DNA of 64,000 bases from Sphingomonas phyllosphaerae (GTDB lineage Bacteria > Pseudomonadota > Alphaproteobacteria > Sphingomonadales > Sphingomonadaceae): the NCBI RefSeq assembly GCF_029623345.1, contig NZ_JAPYKH010000003.1, forward strand, positions 124,001 through 188,000. The letters run 5' to 3'. Every line of letters begins with the position of its first letter. Within the stretch, counting starts at the first letter, position 1. The position numbers were made by a program, and so were the translations under genes. This document shows, one piece after another, positions 36,673 through 45,800 of this stretch. The notes under the pieces are model-generated. The model made no database searches. It worked only from the letters and a program-made list of their open reading frames with translations, and was not told the DNA's origin.

Positions 36673-37392
36673 ATGTCGCGAACGAGTCGATTGTTCGAGC
36701 TGATCGGCGAGCTCCGCGCGCGCCGGCTGCCGGTGACCGCGCTGGAGCTCTCCGCCGAGCTAGGCGTATCGCCGCGCAGCATCTACCGCGATATCGAGAC
36801 GCTGCGCTCGTTGGGCGCGCCGGTCGAGGGGCAGGCGGGGGTGGGGTACTGCCTCGGCGCCCGCTTCTTCCTTCCCCAGCTCGCCTTTACGCAGGATGAG
36901 CTCGACGTGCTGGCGCTCGGCCTCGGCTGGGTCCGCGAGCGCGGCGATCCCGATCTGGTCCGCTCCGGTGAGAGCGCGCTCGCCAAGATCGACGCAGCGC
37001 GGGCCAGCGACGCGATGCCCGACGGGGCGTCGCCGGCGCTGGTCGCCGCGGCCCCGCTGTCGCGGCGAGCCGATGCCGAGCCGGTCGCGCTGCTGCGCCA
37101 CGCGATCCGGCGCCAGCGCAAGGTGGCGATCGCCTATCGCGATGCCGAGGGCGTGCCGACCGAGCGTTTGATCTGGCCGATCGCGATCTTCTATTTCGAC
37201 GAGGTCCGCGTGCTGGCGGCCTGGTGCGAACGGCGCTCGGCCTTCCGCCATTTTTGTGTCGACCGGGTCGAGGTGCGCGCGGTGATGGAAGAGCGCTACC
37301 CCGGCCGCCGGCACGCATTGTTCACGCGCTGGCGCGAACAGGACCGTGACTGGCGCTCACTGCTGACAATATCTGACGCATCGCCTGCTTAA
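36673..37392 (+). CDS. WYL-domain transcriptional regulator (YafY type)
   Basis: 239 residues from ATG 36673, 36 bp after the bacteriophytochrome gene. An N-terminal HTH_11 winged helix (LFELIGELRARRLPVTALELSAELGVSPRSIYRDIETL) is followed by a middle helical part and a WYL domain (about 140-225: VAIAYRDAEG...LIWPIAIFYFDEVRVLAAWCERRSAFRHFCVDRV). The usual WYL tripeptide is replaced by FYF/AAW, as in many YafY proteins. Such regulators usually act on neighbouring genes. Proximity suggests co-transcription with bphP, but the ligand and target are unknown. Confidence 0.85.
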   Translation: MSRTSRLFELIGELRARRLPVTALELSAELGVSPRSIYRDIETLRSLGAPVEGQAGVGYCLGARFFLPQLAFTQDELDVLALGLGWVRERGDPDLVRSGESALAKIDAARASDAMPDGASPALVAAAPLSRRADAEPVALLRHAIRRQRKVAIAYRDAEGVPTERLIWPIAIFYFDEVRVLAAWCERRSAFRHFCVDRVEVRAVMEERYPGRRHALFTRWREQDRDWRSLLTISDASPA

Positions 37393-37445
37393 GACCGTTG
37401 CACCGGCCGCCCGCATCGGATGGCGCGATCGGAGCGACAGTTCAG

Positions 37446-37817
37446 ATGGTAGCCTTTTCCCCCGAGGTTTTCGCGGCTTTCCTGGCCGACGAGGACGACT
37501 CGCCCGTCGTCATGCTGAACCTCCTGCGCTTCGCCGCCGACGGCGGTCGCGAGCGCTACGCCGCGTATCTGGAGCTGGCGCGCCCGATCCTCGCGCGCTT
37601 CGGCGCGCGGATCCTCGTCGGTGGCGACGGACTGCCCGTGCTCACCACCGGTGACGTCACGGGCTGGGACGCGGCGCTGCTGGTGGAATATCCGCGCCGT
37701 GCCTCGTTCAAGGCGATGGTCGACGATCCCGACTATCAACGTGCGTTTCAGGTCGGTAGTTCGGCGCTGGCCGACATCGTGCTCCAGCCGCTGCGGCCCA
37801 GGCCGGACTGGCTCTGA
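37446..37817 (+). CDS. DUF1330-like small protein
   Basis: 123 residues from ATG 37446; an in-frame TTG at 37398 would add 16 residues of no clear character. The pattern VVMLNLLRFAADGGRERYAAYLELARPIL, then GARILVGGDGLPVL, WDAALLVEYPRRASFKAMVDDPDYQ matches the ferredoxin-like DUF1330 fold (dimeric alpha/beta barrel). The biochemical role of the family is not established. It lies 53 bp after the WYL regulator and could be its target. Confidence 0.7.
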   Translation: MVAFSPEVFAAFLADEDDSPVVMLNLLRFAADGGRERYAAYLELARPILARFGARILVGGDGLPVLTTGDVTGWDAALLVEYPRRASFKAMVDDPDYQRAFQVGSSALADIVLQPLRPRPDWL

Positions 37818-37976
37818 CGGAAAGGGCATGCGCCCGGCGATCGCGGCCAACAGCCGATCCGCTCACGTCATCGATGTGCTCCGGCAAACACTAGCGCCCA
37901 AAGCCACGAAAATGACGCTCGTGGCTGCGGGCTCTGCCTGCGCAGGAGCACCGTACCGCGGCGGAACGCTACGCGC

Positions 37977-39212
37977 TCAGTCGAATCCGCGCTCCAGGAA
38001 GCGGTCGGCCAGCGCGCAGTGCATCGCCACGCCGGTGGCGAAGACCTGCTCGTCGATCGTCATCCGCGGGTTGTGGAGCGGCGGGTTGGTCTCGGGCGTG
38101 GAGCCCGGCGCCGCCGCGCCGACGAAGGCGATGGCGCCGGGCAGCTCGCGCAGCACGTAGCTGAAGTCCTCGCCCCCCATGATCGGCGCGGGCATCGTCG
38201 CCCAGCCGGAAGCGCCGCCGATCTCCTGCGCCAGCGTGCGCATCAGTCGCGTGGCACGCGGGTCGTTCATCGTGACGGGATAGCCCTCGTCGATGCTCGT
38301 CTCGGCGGTACAGCCGTGCGCCTCCGCCACGCCGCGCGCGACCTGGTGGAAGGCGGCACGCATCGCCGCGCGCGTGCCCGGCGACAGCGTCCGCAGCGTG
38401 CCGGCGAGCTGGACCTCGTCGGGGATGATGTTGTGCGAGGCGCCGGCGTGGATCTGCGTGATCGTCAGCACCGCGGGGTCGGCGACGGGCACGCGCCGGG
38501 CGACATGCTGCTGGAGCGCGGTGACGATCGCGCAGGCGACCGGGATCGGGTCGATCGCGTCGTGCGGCATGGCGGCGTGGCCGCCGCGACCGCGGACGGT
38601 GGCGCGCACCGTGTCGGTGGAGGCGAGCAGCGCGCCCTCGCGCCCGATGAACACGCCGGCGGGCGCGTTGGGCAGGACGTGCAGCGCGAAGGCGGCGTCG
38701 GGCCGCGCCTGGTCGAGCAGCCCGTCGGCGATCATCTCGCGCGCGCCGTGGTGCCCTTCCTCGCCGGGCTGGAACATGAAGACGACCGTGCCGGCGAGCT
38801 GTTCGCGCCGCGCCGACAGCGCCTTGGCGGCGCCGACCAGCATCGCGGTATGCGCGTCATGGCCGCAGGCGTGCATCGTGCCGGGCAGCGTCGAGGCGAA
38901 CGGCAGGCCGGTCTCCTCGCTGATCGGCAGCGCGTCCATGTCGCCGCGCAGCAGCACCGTGCGCGCGTTCGAGCCGGCACCGCCGTCACTCCGGCCGCCG
39001 CGCAGGATCGCCACGAAGCCGGTGGTGCGCGTGCTGTCGTGGATCTCGAGCGGCAGGCCGGCGAGCGCCGCCTTCGCTTTGGCGGTGGTCAGCGGGCAAT
39101 GCAGCCCCATCTCGGGCTCGGCATGGATCGCGCGGCGCAATGCGATGACGTCGGCGAGCTGCTCGGCGCCGAGCGCGGTCCAGTCAGTGGGCGAGTCGAG
39201 CGGTGGTGACAT
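37977..39212 (-). CDS. M20-family amidohydrolase (hippurate hydrolase-like)
   Basis: 411 residues from the ATG at 39210-39212. Motifs in order are RRAIHAEPEMGLHCPLTTAK, LLRGDMDALPI (metal-bridging Asp), MHACGHDAHTAMLVGAA, FQPGEEGHHGAREMI (catalytic Glu pair), ALHVLPNAPAG, RGRGGHAAMPH (dimerisation domain), and GGEDFSYVL near the end. These define the M20D/HipO aminoacylase group, which hydrolyses N-acyl amino acids. Signal peptide absent, so cytoplasmic. The substrate is not determined; hippurate or N-acetyl-amino acids are the usual ones. Confidence 0.88.
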   Translation of the reverse strand: MSPPLDSPTDWTALGAEQLADVIALRRAIHAEPEMGLHCPLTTAKAKAALAGLPLEIHDSTRTTGFVAILRGGRSDGGAGSNARTVLLRGDMDALPISEETGLPFASTLPGTMHACGHDAHTAMLVGAAKALSARREQLAGTVVFMFQPGEEGHHGAREMIADGLLDQARPDAAFALHVLPNAPAGVFIGREGALLASTDTVRATVRGRGGHAAMPHDAIDPIPVACAIVTALQQHVARRVPVADPAVLTITQIHAGASHNIIPDEVQLAGTLRTLSPGTRAAMRAAFHQVARGVAEAHGCTAETSIDEGYPVTMNDPRATRLMRTLAQEIGGASGWATMPAPIMGGEDFSYVLRELPGAIAFVGAAAPGSTPETNPPLHNPRMTIDEQVFATGVAMHCALADRFLERGFD

Positions 39213-39254
39213 CGGGGCACTCCTTCTCGCCCCGATGTAGCCCCTCGCGCGGCG

Positions 39255-39899
39255 CTAGTCGACGCGCCGCGCCGCGGTGATCTTGATCACGGGCGCGAGC
39301 ATCTGTCCCTTCATCACGCCCTCGCCCAACGTCGCTGAGGTCGGCGCGGTGAGGATCCGGCGCACCACGTCCATCCCCTCCAGCACGCGGCCAAAGGCGG
39401 CGAAGCCGGGAGTGTCGGCAGTGGCATCCATCGAGCTGAGGTCGCCGACGGTAATGAAGAAGTCACCTGCGGCGGTGCCCGGCGTGGCCATCGCCATCGA
39501 CAGCGTGCCGTCGCCGTGGCTCAGCTTGGTGAGCGTGGTGGGCTCGTGCTTGATCGGCGGGAGCGTGCGCTTGGGATCGTTGCGCGTGCCGAACTGTGCA
39601 AGGCCGTAGCCGTCCGCCACCTTCACCGCGCGATAGAAGCCGATGCCGTCGAGCTTGTGCTGGTCGACGTAGCGCAGGAAATTGCCCGCGGTGATCGGGG
39701 CTGCCTTGGTGTCGACACCGACGAGGATGTCGCCGGCCTCGGTGCTGAGGCGCACGCGGGTGAGCGCGGTGGCATCGGCGGTGGGCGTCGGGGCAGACGA
39801 TGGAGCCGGGGGTACGGCGACGGGTGCCTGTGGCGGCGTGCCGGTCGACGACGCTGGTGCAGCCTGGGCGGCGAGCAGCAGCGCGAGCGCGGCGATCAT
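39255..39899 (-). CDS. periplasmic cyclophilin-type peptidyl-prolyl isomerase
   Basis: 214 residues from ATG 39897-39899, following a 4-nt overlap with the gene upstream. A signal peptide (MIAALALLLAAQAAPA) and a Pro/Ala linker of about 35 residues precede the cyclophilin fold: VRLSTEAGDILVGVDTKAAPITAGNFLRYVDQHKLDGIGFYRAV, then LSMAMATPGTAAGDFFITVGD and AFGRVLEGMDVVRRI. The usual FHR is FYR here, retaining the catalytic Arg. It would assist folding of exported proteins. Confidence 0.8.
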   Translation of the reverse strand: MIAALALLLAAQAAPASSTGTPPQAPVAVPPAPSSAPTPTADATALTRVRLSTEAGDILVGVDTKAAPITAGNFLRYVDQHKLDGIGFYRAVKVADGYGLAQFGTRNDPKRTLPPIKHEPTTLTKLSHGDGTLSMAMATPGTAAGDFFITVGDLSSMDATADTPGFAAFGRVLEGMDVVRRILTAPTSATLGEGVMKGQMLAPVIKITAARRVD

Positions 39900-40444
39900 G
39901 CTGCCACCTGCGGCGCGCGCGCGATCATGACCGGCAAGGACGCGGCTTTGGTCCCGCTCAGCTGGAGCACGTAGCGACCGGGCTCGAGCTTGAAGTCGAC
40001 CATCTTGCGGATGCCTGTGCACGCCGGACCGTGGCCGTGCGCGCTCGCCGTCAAGGCGCGGCCGGCGCGCACCACGTCGATCCATGCGGCGTTGCCCAGC
40101 GCAACGCGATAGGTGCCGGGACGCGCGACCTGGAAGAGCGCGAGGCCGGCGGTCTCGCCGGTGTCGGGCTCGCGCTGCGACGTCACCGCGGGGGTGACCT
40201 GGTCGGCCGGGGCGAGCCGCAGATCGGCGCCGTGGCCCACCACGATAACCGGCGCGCTGCGCGTGCTGGTGCCGGCGGCGAGCGGCGCCCGGCGAGACCA
40301 GCCGGTCAGTCCGGCCGGCAGCGGCGGGCGCGACACGGCGCAGCGCTGGTCGGCGGTCGGCTCGGCCCCCGGTGCCTGCGCGATCGGCGCCGCGGCGACG
40401 AGCAGGGGTAACAGCAGCGAGAGGGTCAACATCCTGGGCTCCAT
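39896..40444 (-). CDS. secreted hypothetical protein upstream of the cyclophilin
   Basis: 182 residues from the ATG at 40442-40444, where AGGGAG lies 9 nt upstream; MLTLSLLL at 40429 is a later option. The signal peptide (MLTLSLLLPLLVAAAPIAQA) is followed by a mature domain of about 150 residues. It contains a Cys pair (QRCAVS and GPACTGIRK) and the beta-strand segment ARPGTYRVALGNAAWIDVV, with LEPGRYVLQLSG near the C-terminus. The pattern suggests a periplasmic beta-sandwich. I do not recognise the family. It overlaps the cyclophilin by 4 nt, so the isomerase may serve it. Confidence 0.6.
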   Translation of the reverse strand: MEPRMLTLSLLLPLLVAAAPIAQAPGAEPTADQRCAVSRPPLPAGLTGWSRRAPLAAGTSTRSAPVIVVGHGADLRLAPADQVTPAVTSQREPDTGETAGLALFQVARPGTYRVALGNAAWIDVVRAGRALTASAHGHGPACTGIRKMVDFKLEPGRYVLQLSGTKAASLPVMIARAPQVAA

Positions 40445-40569
40445 GGGATGCTTCTCCCTACGCTCTCGCCGCGGGCGCATCCAGCCCGCGAGTTCGGCGT
40501 TGATCCCTTCAGGCGACCCGAGACGGTGCGATCGCGCCCGTACGAGGCCGCCGGCACAGGAGAGCGAGC

Positions 40570-40998
40570 ATGAGCGACTCGGACGGCGCGGGCAAGGACG
40601 GCGAGGGCGGTATCGGCGGATCGGACGCGGCGGATCAGGCGCGGCGCGGCGCCGAGCAGATGCGCGACGCCTTCAACGAGCATGTCGTGGATCCGGCGCG
40701 CCGCGCGGGCGAGGCGATGCGCGCCTCGGGCGAGCGGATCGCGCAGAACGGGTCGACGCTGGGTTCCACGATCATCGACCAGGCCGAGGCCAACGCGCGG
40801 GAGGCCTTCACCGCGCTGCGTTCTGCCGCGGGCGCGCGCGATCTCACCGAAGTGATGCGGATCCAGGGCGAGTATCTCCGCGAGCAGGGCCAGCGCTCGA
40901 TGGAGCAGGCGCGCGAGATCGGCCAGCTGATCATGCAGTTCGGTCGCGAGGCGATCCGGCCGCCCGGACCGGGCGAGGAGCCGAAGCGGGGGGAGTAG
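40570..40998 (+). CDS. phasin-family-like protein
   Basis: 142 residues from ATG 40570, with AGGAGAG shortly upstream. A Gly/Asp-rich N-terminal 25 residues precede a single long amphipathic helical region. It ends NAREAFTALRSAAGARDLTEVMRIQGEYLREQGQRSMEQAREIGQLI, the pattern of the phasin_2 family that coats polyhydroxyalkanoate granules or acts as a chaperone-like helper. No PHA synthase gene is in the window, so granule binding is an inference from family only. Confidence 0.72.
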   Translation: MSDSDGAGKDGEGGIGGSDAADQARRGAEQMRDAFNEHVVDPARRAGEAMRASGERIAQNGSTLGSTIIDQAEANAREAFTALRSAAGARDLTEVMRIQGEYLREQGQRSMEQAREIGQLIMQFGREAIRPPGPGEEPKRGE

Positions 40999-41023
40999 GG
41001 GCCACCCGCACTCATCGAGGCGA

Positions 41024-41118
41024 CATTCTGACCTTGTCCCAGGATCCACTGTCCCGCAGGCACCGTGCCGTCTGATGGTGCGGCACGGTGGATCCTGAAG
41101 CGAGCTCAGGATGACGGA
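41024..41118. repeat. interspersed inverted repeat, copy C (degenerate)
   Basis: AGGATCCAC (41041-41049) pairs with GTGGATCCT (41088-41096), and inside it CACCGTGCCG (41061-41070) pairs with CGGCACGGTG (41081-41090). The right end CCTGAAGCGAGCTCAGGATGACGG resembles the right arm of copies A and B, and is almost identical to copy D. It lies in the gap 40999-41188 between the phasin-like gene and the efflux operon, facing convergent gene ends. Confidence 0.7.
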
Positions 41119-41188
41119 TGTTGCTGAAGGAGCGGTTCATAGCTCGAAGCCGTGCTCGTGCGGACGCAGGAGCAGGGCTCATGGTCGG

Positions 41189-42802
41189 CTACCGCGCACC
41201 CGCCGGCGCGCGCACACCGGCCGCATCCGCCTCGCCGCCCGTCGGCGTCATCGGCCCCTGCGGCGTGGCGTCGAGCAGCGAGTCGCCGCCCAAGGTGCGG
41301 TAGAGCGTCACCAGATTGGTCGCGCGGGTGAGCTGGGTCTGCACCAGGATCTGCTGCGCCGAATAGAGCTGGCGCTGTGCGTCGAGCGACGACAGGAACG
41401 TGTCGATGCCGCCGCGGTAGCGCGCGTTGGTGAGGTTGAGCGTGTCCTGCGCCGCCTCGAAGAAGCGGCGGTTGGCGGCGAGCTGCTCGGTGATCGTGCC
41501 GCGCCGCGCCAGCGCGTCCGACACTTCCTGGAAGGCGGTCTGGATCGTCTGCTCATAGCTCGCCAGCGCCGCGTCGCGCTGCGCCACGCTATAGGCAACG
41601 CCGGCTCGCCCCGCGCCGGCGCGGAAGATCGGGTAGCTCGCGTTGGGCGCGACCGAATAGTTGAAGGAGCCGCTGTTGAAGAGCGTCCGCAGCGCGGTGC
41701 TGGCAAAGCCGACCAGCCCGGTGAGGGTGATGCGCGGAAACAGTTCGGCGCGCGCCGCGCCGATCTCGGCGTTGTAGGCGCGCAGCGCATATTCCGCCTG
41801 CACCACGTCGGGGCGGCGCAACAGCACGCCCGAGTCGATCCCGGCGGGCAGCTCGCCGATCGTCGCCGCGGCCTGCTCGATCGAGCCGGGCAGCAGCGCC
41901 GGGTCGACCGGCGCGCCGACGAGCAGCTGGAGCGCGTTGACGTCCTGCGCCAGCAGCGTGGTCTGCTGCGCCAGGTCGGCCTCGGCGGTGGCGAGGATCT
42001 GCTGCGCCTGGCGCAGGTCGGTGCGCGGCGCCACCCCGCCACGCAGGCGCGCGTCGGTAAGGCGCACGCTGGCGCGCGCCGCCTCGGCGGTCTGCTGCGA
42101 GACGGCGAGCAGGCTGCGATCGGCGGCGTAGGTGAGCCAGGCGTTGGCGATGTCGCCGACCAGCGTCAGCCGGGTGGCGCGCGCCGCCGCCTCCTGCGCG
42201 AAATAGCGCGACAGCGCCGCGCTGGTGAGCGAGCGGACACGGCCGAACAGGTCGATCTCGAAGGCGGTGACGCCGAGCTGCGCCTGGAAGGTGCTCCGCG
42301 CCGAGGAGACGGTGGTGACGCCCGCGCCGGTGCCGGTGCCGCCCGCACCCGTCCCGGTGCCGCCGGTGCCGGTACCCGTGCCGCCCGTCCCGGTACCGGT
42401 CCCGCCGGTGCCAGTGCCGGTGCCGCCGCTGTTGGTGCCGGTGACCACCCCGCTGTTGCCGCTGTCGCGGTAGCTATAGGCGCCGGTGGCGTTGACCAGG
42501 GGGAAGAGATCGGCGCGCTGGATGCGATATTGCGCGCGCGTCGCCTCGATGTTCGCCACCGCGACGCGCAGGTCGCGGTTGTTGGCGAGCGCCTGGTCGA
42601 TGATCGCCTGCAACCGCGGGTCGCGGAAGATGTCGCGGTAGGTGACGCTGGGCAGTCGCGCCTCGGACTGGCGCAGATAGGCGTCGCCGGCGGGCCAGGA
42701 GGTCGGCACCGGCGCGGCGGGGCGCACATAGGTCGGCGCGAGCGAGCAGCCCGCCAGCGCGGTGCCGGCGGCGAGCGCGACGAGCGCGGGGAGGCGGGTC
42801 AT
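41189..42802 (-). CDS. RND efflux outer-membrane factor (OprM/NodT family lipoprotein)
   Basis: 537 residues from ATG 42800-42802. The signal peptide ends in a lipobox (ALAGC, Cys18), so it is a lipoprotein. The TolC-like repeat is visible: ALANNRDLRVAVANIEATRAQYRIQRADLFP and, in the second half, QAEYALRAYNAEIGAARAELFPRITLTG. It forms the exit duct of the tripartite pump whose other genes lie immediately upstream. Residues about 120-160 are a Gly-Thr tandem repeat placed where the first extracellular beta-hairpin loop should be. It overlaps the pump gene by 4 nt. Confidence 0.93.
   Translation of the reverse strand: MTRLPALVALAAGTALAGCSLAPTYVRPAAPVPTSWPAGDAYLRQSEARLPSVTYRDIFRDPRLQAIIDQALANNRDLRVAVANIEATRAQYRIQRADLFPLVNATGAYSYRDSGNSGVVTGTNSGGTGTGTGGTGTGTGGTGTGTGGTGTGAGGTGTGAGVTTVSSARSTFQAQLGVTAFEIDLFGRVRSLTSAALSRYFAQEAAARATRLTLVGDIANAWLTYAADRSLLAVSQQTAEAARASVRLTDARLRGGVAPRTDLRQAQQILATAEADLAQQTTLLAQDVNALQLLVGAPVDPALLPGSIEQAAATIGELPAGIDSGVLLRRPDVVQAEYALRAYNAEIGAARAELFPRITLTGLVGFASTALRTLFNSGSFNYSVAPNASYPIFRAGAGRAGVAYSVAQRDAALASYEQTIQTAFQEVSDALARRGTITEQLAANRRFFEAAQDTLNLTNARYRGGIDTFLSSLDAQRQLYSAQQILVQTQLTRATNLVTLYRTLGGDSLLDATPQGPMTPTGGEADAAGVRAPAGAR
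42321..42445 (-). repeat. tandem Gly/Thr-coding repeat inside the outer-membrane factor gene
   Basis: Within the gene, the minus strand repeats an 18-bp unit coding GGTGTG (protein GGTGTGTGGTGTGTGGTGTG and variants ending GGTGTGAG), about six units. Third positions vary between units, so it is older than a fresh slippage but still prone to length change. Confidence 0.8.
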
Positions 42803-45800
42803 CGGGCAGGCTCCGGCGCGGGCAGCGCGGGGTGGTCGATCGGACGCGGCAGCTGCGGCGGGCGATCGCCGCCGGGCGCGCCGCCCTTCGGGCCGCCGTG
42901 GTCATCGCTTCCCCCGCTTTCGTCCTCGTCCGGGCTCGGGTCGGCGCCGCGGCGCAGGCCCTTGAGGCCGTCGCGGAAGCCGCGCCGCACCAGCACGAAG
43001 AACAGCGGGATGTAGAAGATCGCCAGCACCGTCGCGGTCAGCATGCCGCCGATCACCGAGGTGCCTATCGCGATCCGGCTGTTGGCACCCGCGCCGGTCG
43101 AGATCGCCAGCGGCAACACGCCGAAGATGAAGGCGAGGCTGGTCATGATGATCGGTCGGAGCCGGATACGCGCGGCGGAGAGCGCGGCGTCGATCACGCG
43201 CTTGCCCTTCTTCTCCTCCTGCTCGGCGAACTCGATCATCAGGATCGCGTTCTTCGCCGCCAGCCCCATGGTCGTCAGCAGGCCGATCTGGAGGTAGACG
43301 TCGTTGATCAGCCCGCGCAGCGTGGTGAAGAGGATCGCGCCGATCAGCCCCAAGGGGATGATCAACAGCACCGCGAAGGGGATCGACCAGCTCTCGTACA
43401 GCGCGGCGAGGCACAGGAAGACGACGAGGATCGACAGGCCGTAGAGCAGCGGCGCCTGACCGGACGACAGTCGCTCCTGGTACGACAGACCGGCCCAGGA
43501 CACGCTCGTCCCCGGGATCTGCCCGGCGAGCTCCTGGATCCGCGTCATCGCGTCGCCCGAGCTCTTCCCCGCCGCGGCCGAGCCCTGGAATTCGAACGAG
43601 GGCACGCCGTTGAAGCGCGACAGGATCACCGGCGCCTGGCTCCAGCCGATCCGCGCGAAGGCGGAGAAGGGCACCATCTGCCCGCTGCTGCCGCGCACGA
43701 ACCATTGGTTGAGGTCGGTCGGCGCGGCGCGGTACGGCGCGTCACCCTGGACGAACACGCGCTTGACCCGGCCGCGGTCGACGAAGTCGTTGACGTAGCG
43801 GCCACCCCAGGCGGTCGATAGCGTCGTGTTGACGTCGGCCTGGCTCAGCCCGAAGGCGGCGAGCTTCTGCTGGTCGACCTCGACCTTGAGCGTGCCGACG
43901 TCGGGCAGCTCGGTCAGGCGCACCGCGGTCAGGGCCGGGTCGGCGTTGGCGAGCGCGAGCAAGCGGTCCTTGGCGTCGTTGAACTTCTCCGCGGTCATGC
44001 CGCTGGTGTTCTGCAGCTCCATGGTGAAGCCGTTCGACTGGCCAAGGCCGCGGATCGCGGGCGGCACCAGCGCGAAGACGCGCGCGTCGCGCAGCCCGCG
44101 GAACGCCGCCGAGGCGCGCGCCACGATCGCGTCGGCGGTATTCTCCTTGCCCTTGCGGTCGTCCCAGTTCGTCAGGTTGACGAAGCCCTGGCCGGTGTTC
44201 TGCCCGCTGACGCCGCCGCCACCGCCGCCGCTGACGGTGAACATAGTGGTGACGTTCTTGCCCTCGCTGCCGGCGAGATAGTCCTCGACGCGATGCTGAA
44301 CCTCCTCCGTGCGCGAGCGCGTGGCGCCGGCGGGGAGCTGGAACTGCACCAGCGCACTGCCCTGGTCCTCGGTCGGCAGAAAACCCGTCGGCAGGCGCAG
44401 GAACAGGATCGCCAGCAGCGCCACGGTGGCGACATAGACCAGCAGGAAGATCCACTTGCGGTCGATTACGCGGCGCACGCCGGCGACGTAGCGGGCCACG
44501 CCCCTGTCGAATGTGTCGTTGAACTTGTCGCGTGCGCGCTCGAGGAAGTGCGCCACCTTGGGAAACTTGCGTCCGAGCCAGCTCTGCTCGATCGGGTCGC
44601 CGTTTCCATCGTGGCTCTGCTTGAGCAGGGTCGCGGTCAGCGCGGGCGAGAGGATCAGCGCGACCAGTACCGAGAGCACCATCGCCGACACGATCGTCAG
44701 CGAGAATTGACGGTAGATGACGCCGGTCGAGCCGCCGAAAAACGCCATCGGCATGAACACCGCGGAGAGCACCAGCGCGATCGCGACCAGCGCGACGGTG
44801 ATCTCCTTCATCGACTCGATCGTCGCCTCGCGAGGCGTCATGCCGGGATTCTCGTCCATCAGCCGCTCGACGTTCTCGACCACGACGATCGCGTCGTCGA
44901 CCAGCAGGCCGATCGCGAGGACGAGGCCGAACAGCGTGAGCGTGTTGATCGAGAAGCCCGCAACGTAGAAGACCGCGAACGTCCCCAGCAGCACCACGGG
45001 CACCGCGATCGCCGGCACCAACGTGGCGCGCCAGCTCTGCAGGAACACGAACATGACGATGACGACGAGGATGATCGCCTCGATCAGCGTCTTCACCACT
45101 TCCTCGATCGACAGCTTGATGAAATCGGTGGTGTCGTTGGCGAAGGCGTATTCCAGGCCGGGCGGGAAGCCCTTGGCGGCCGCGGCGACCTGCGCCTTGA
45201 CCAGCTCGGCGGTCTTGAGCGCGTCGGCGCCGGGGGCGAGCAGCACCGCGATGCCGGCGCCGGGGTGGCGATTGACCCGGCTGAACGCGTTGTAGCTCTC
45301 CGCGCCAAGCTCGATCCGCGCCACGTCGGCGAGCCGCACCGTGGCACCGCTGCTCTGCGTCTTGAGGATGATGTTGGCGAATTCGGCGGGCGTCTGGAGC
45401 CGCGACTGCGCGGTGACGATCGCGTTGAGCATCTGCGTCGACGGCATCGGCTGGCCGCCGATCTCGCCCGCCGCGACCTCGGTGTTCTGGTTGGTGATGG
45501 CGGTGACGACGTCACCGGGCATCAGCTGGAAGCTGTTGAGCTTCTCCGGATCAAGCCACACCCGCATCGCGTATTGCGAGCCGAACACGTTGGTGTCGCC
45601 GACGCCCTGGATGCGGCCGAGCGGATCCTGGAGATTGGAGACGAGATAGTCGGAGACGTCCTGGTTGGTCAGCTTGTCGGTGACGTCATAGACGCCGACG
45701 ATCAGCAGGAAGTCCGGGTTGGACTTGCGTACCACCAGGCCCTGTTGCTGGACCTGCTGCGGCAGCCGGCTGAGCGACTGCTGGACCTGGTTCTGCACCT

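Noticed and set aside
41111-43015. A 634-codon plus-strand frame opposite the outer-membrane factor
   Set aside because: Same reason: the minus-strand protein is complete with a lipobox and TolC-like repeats.
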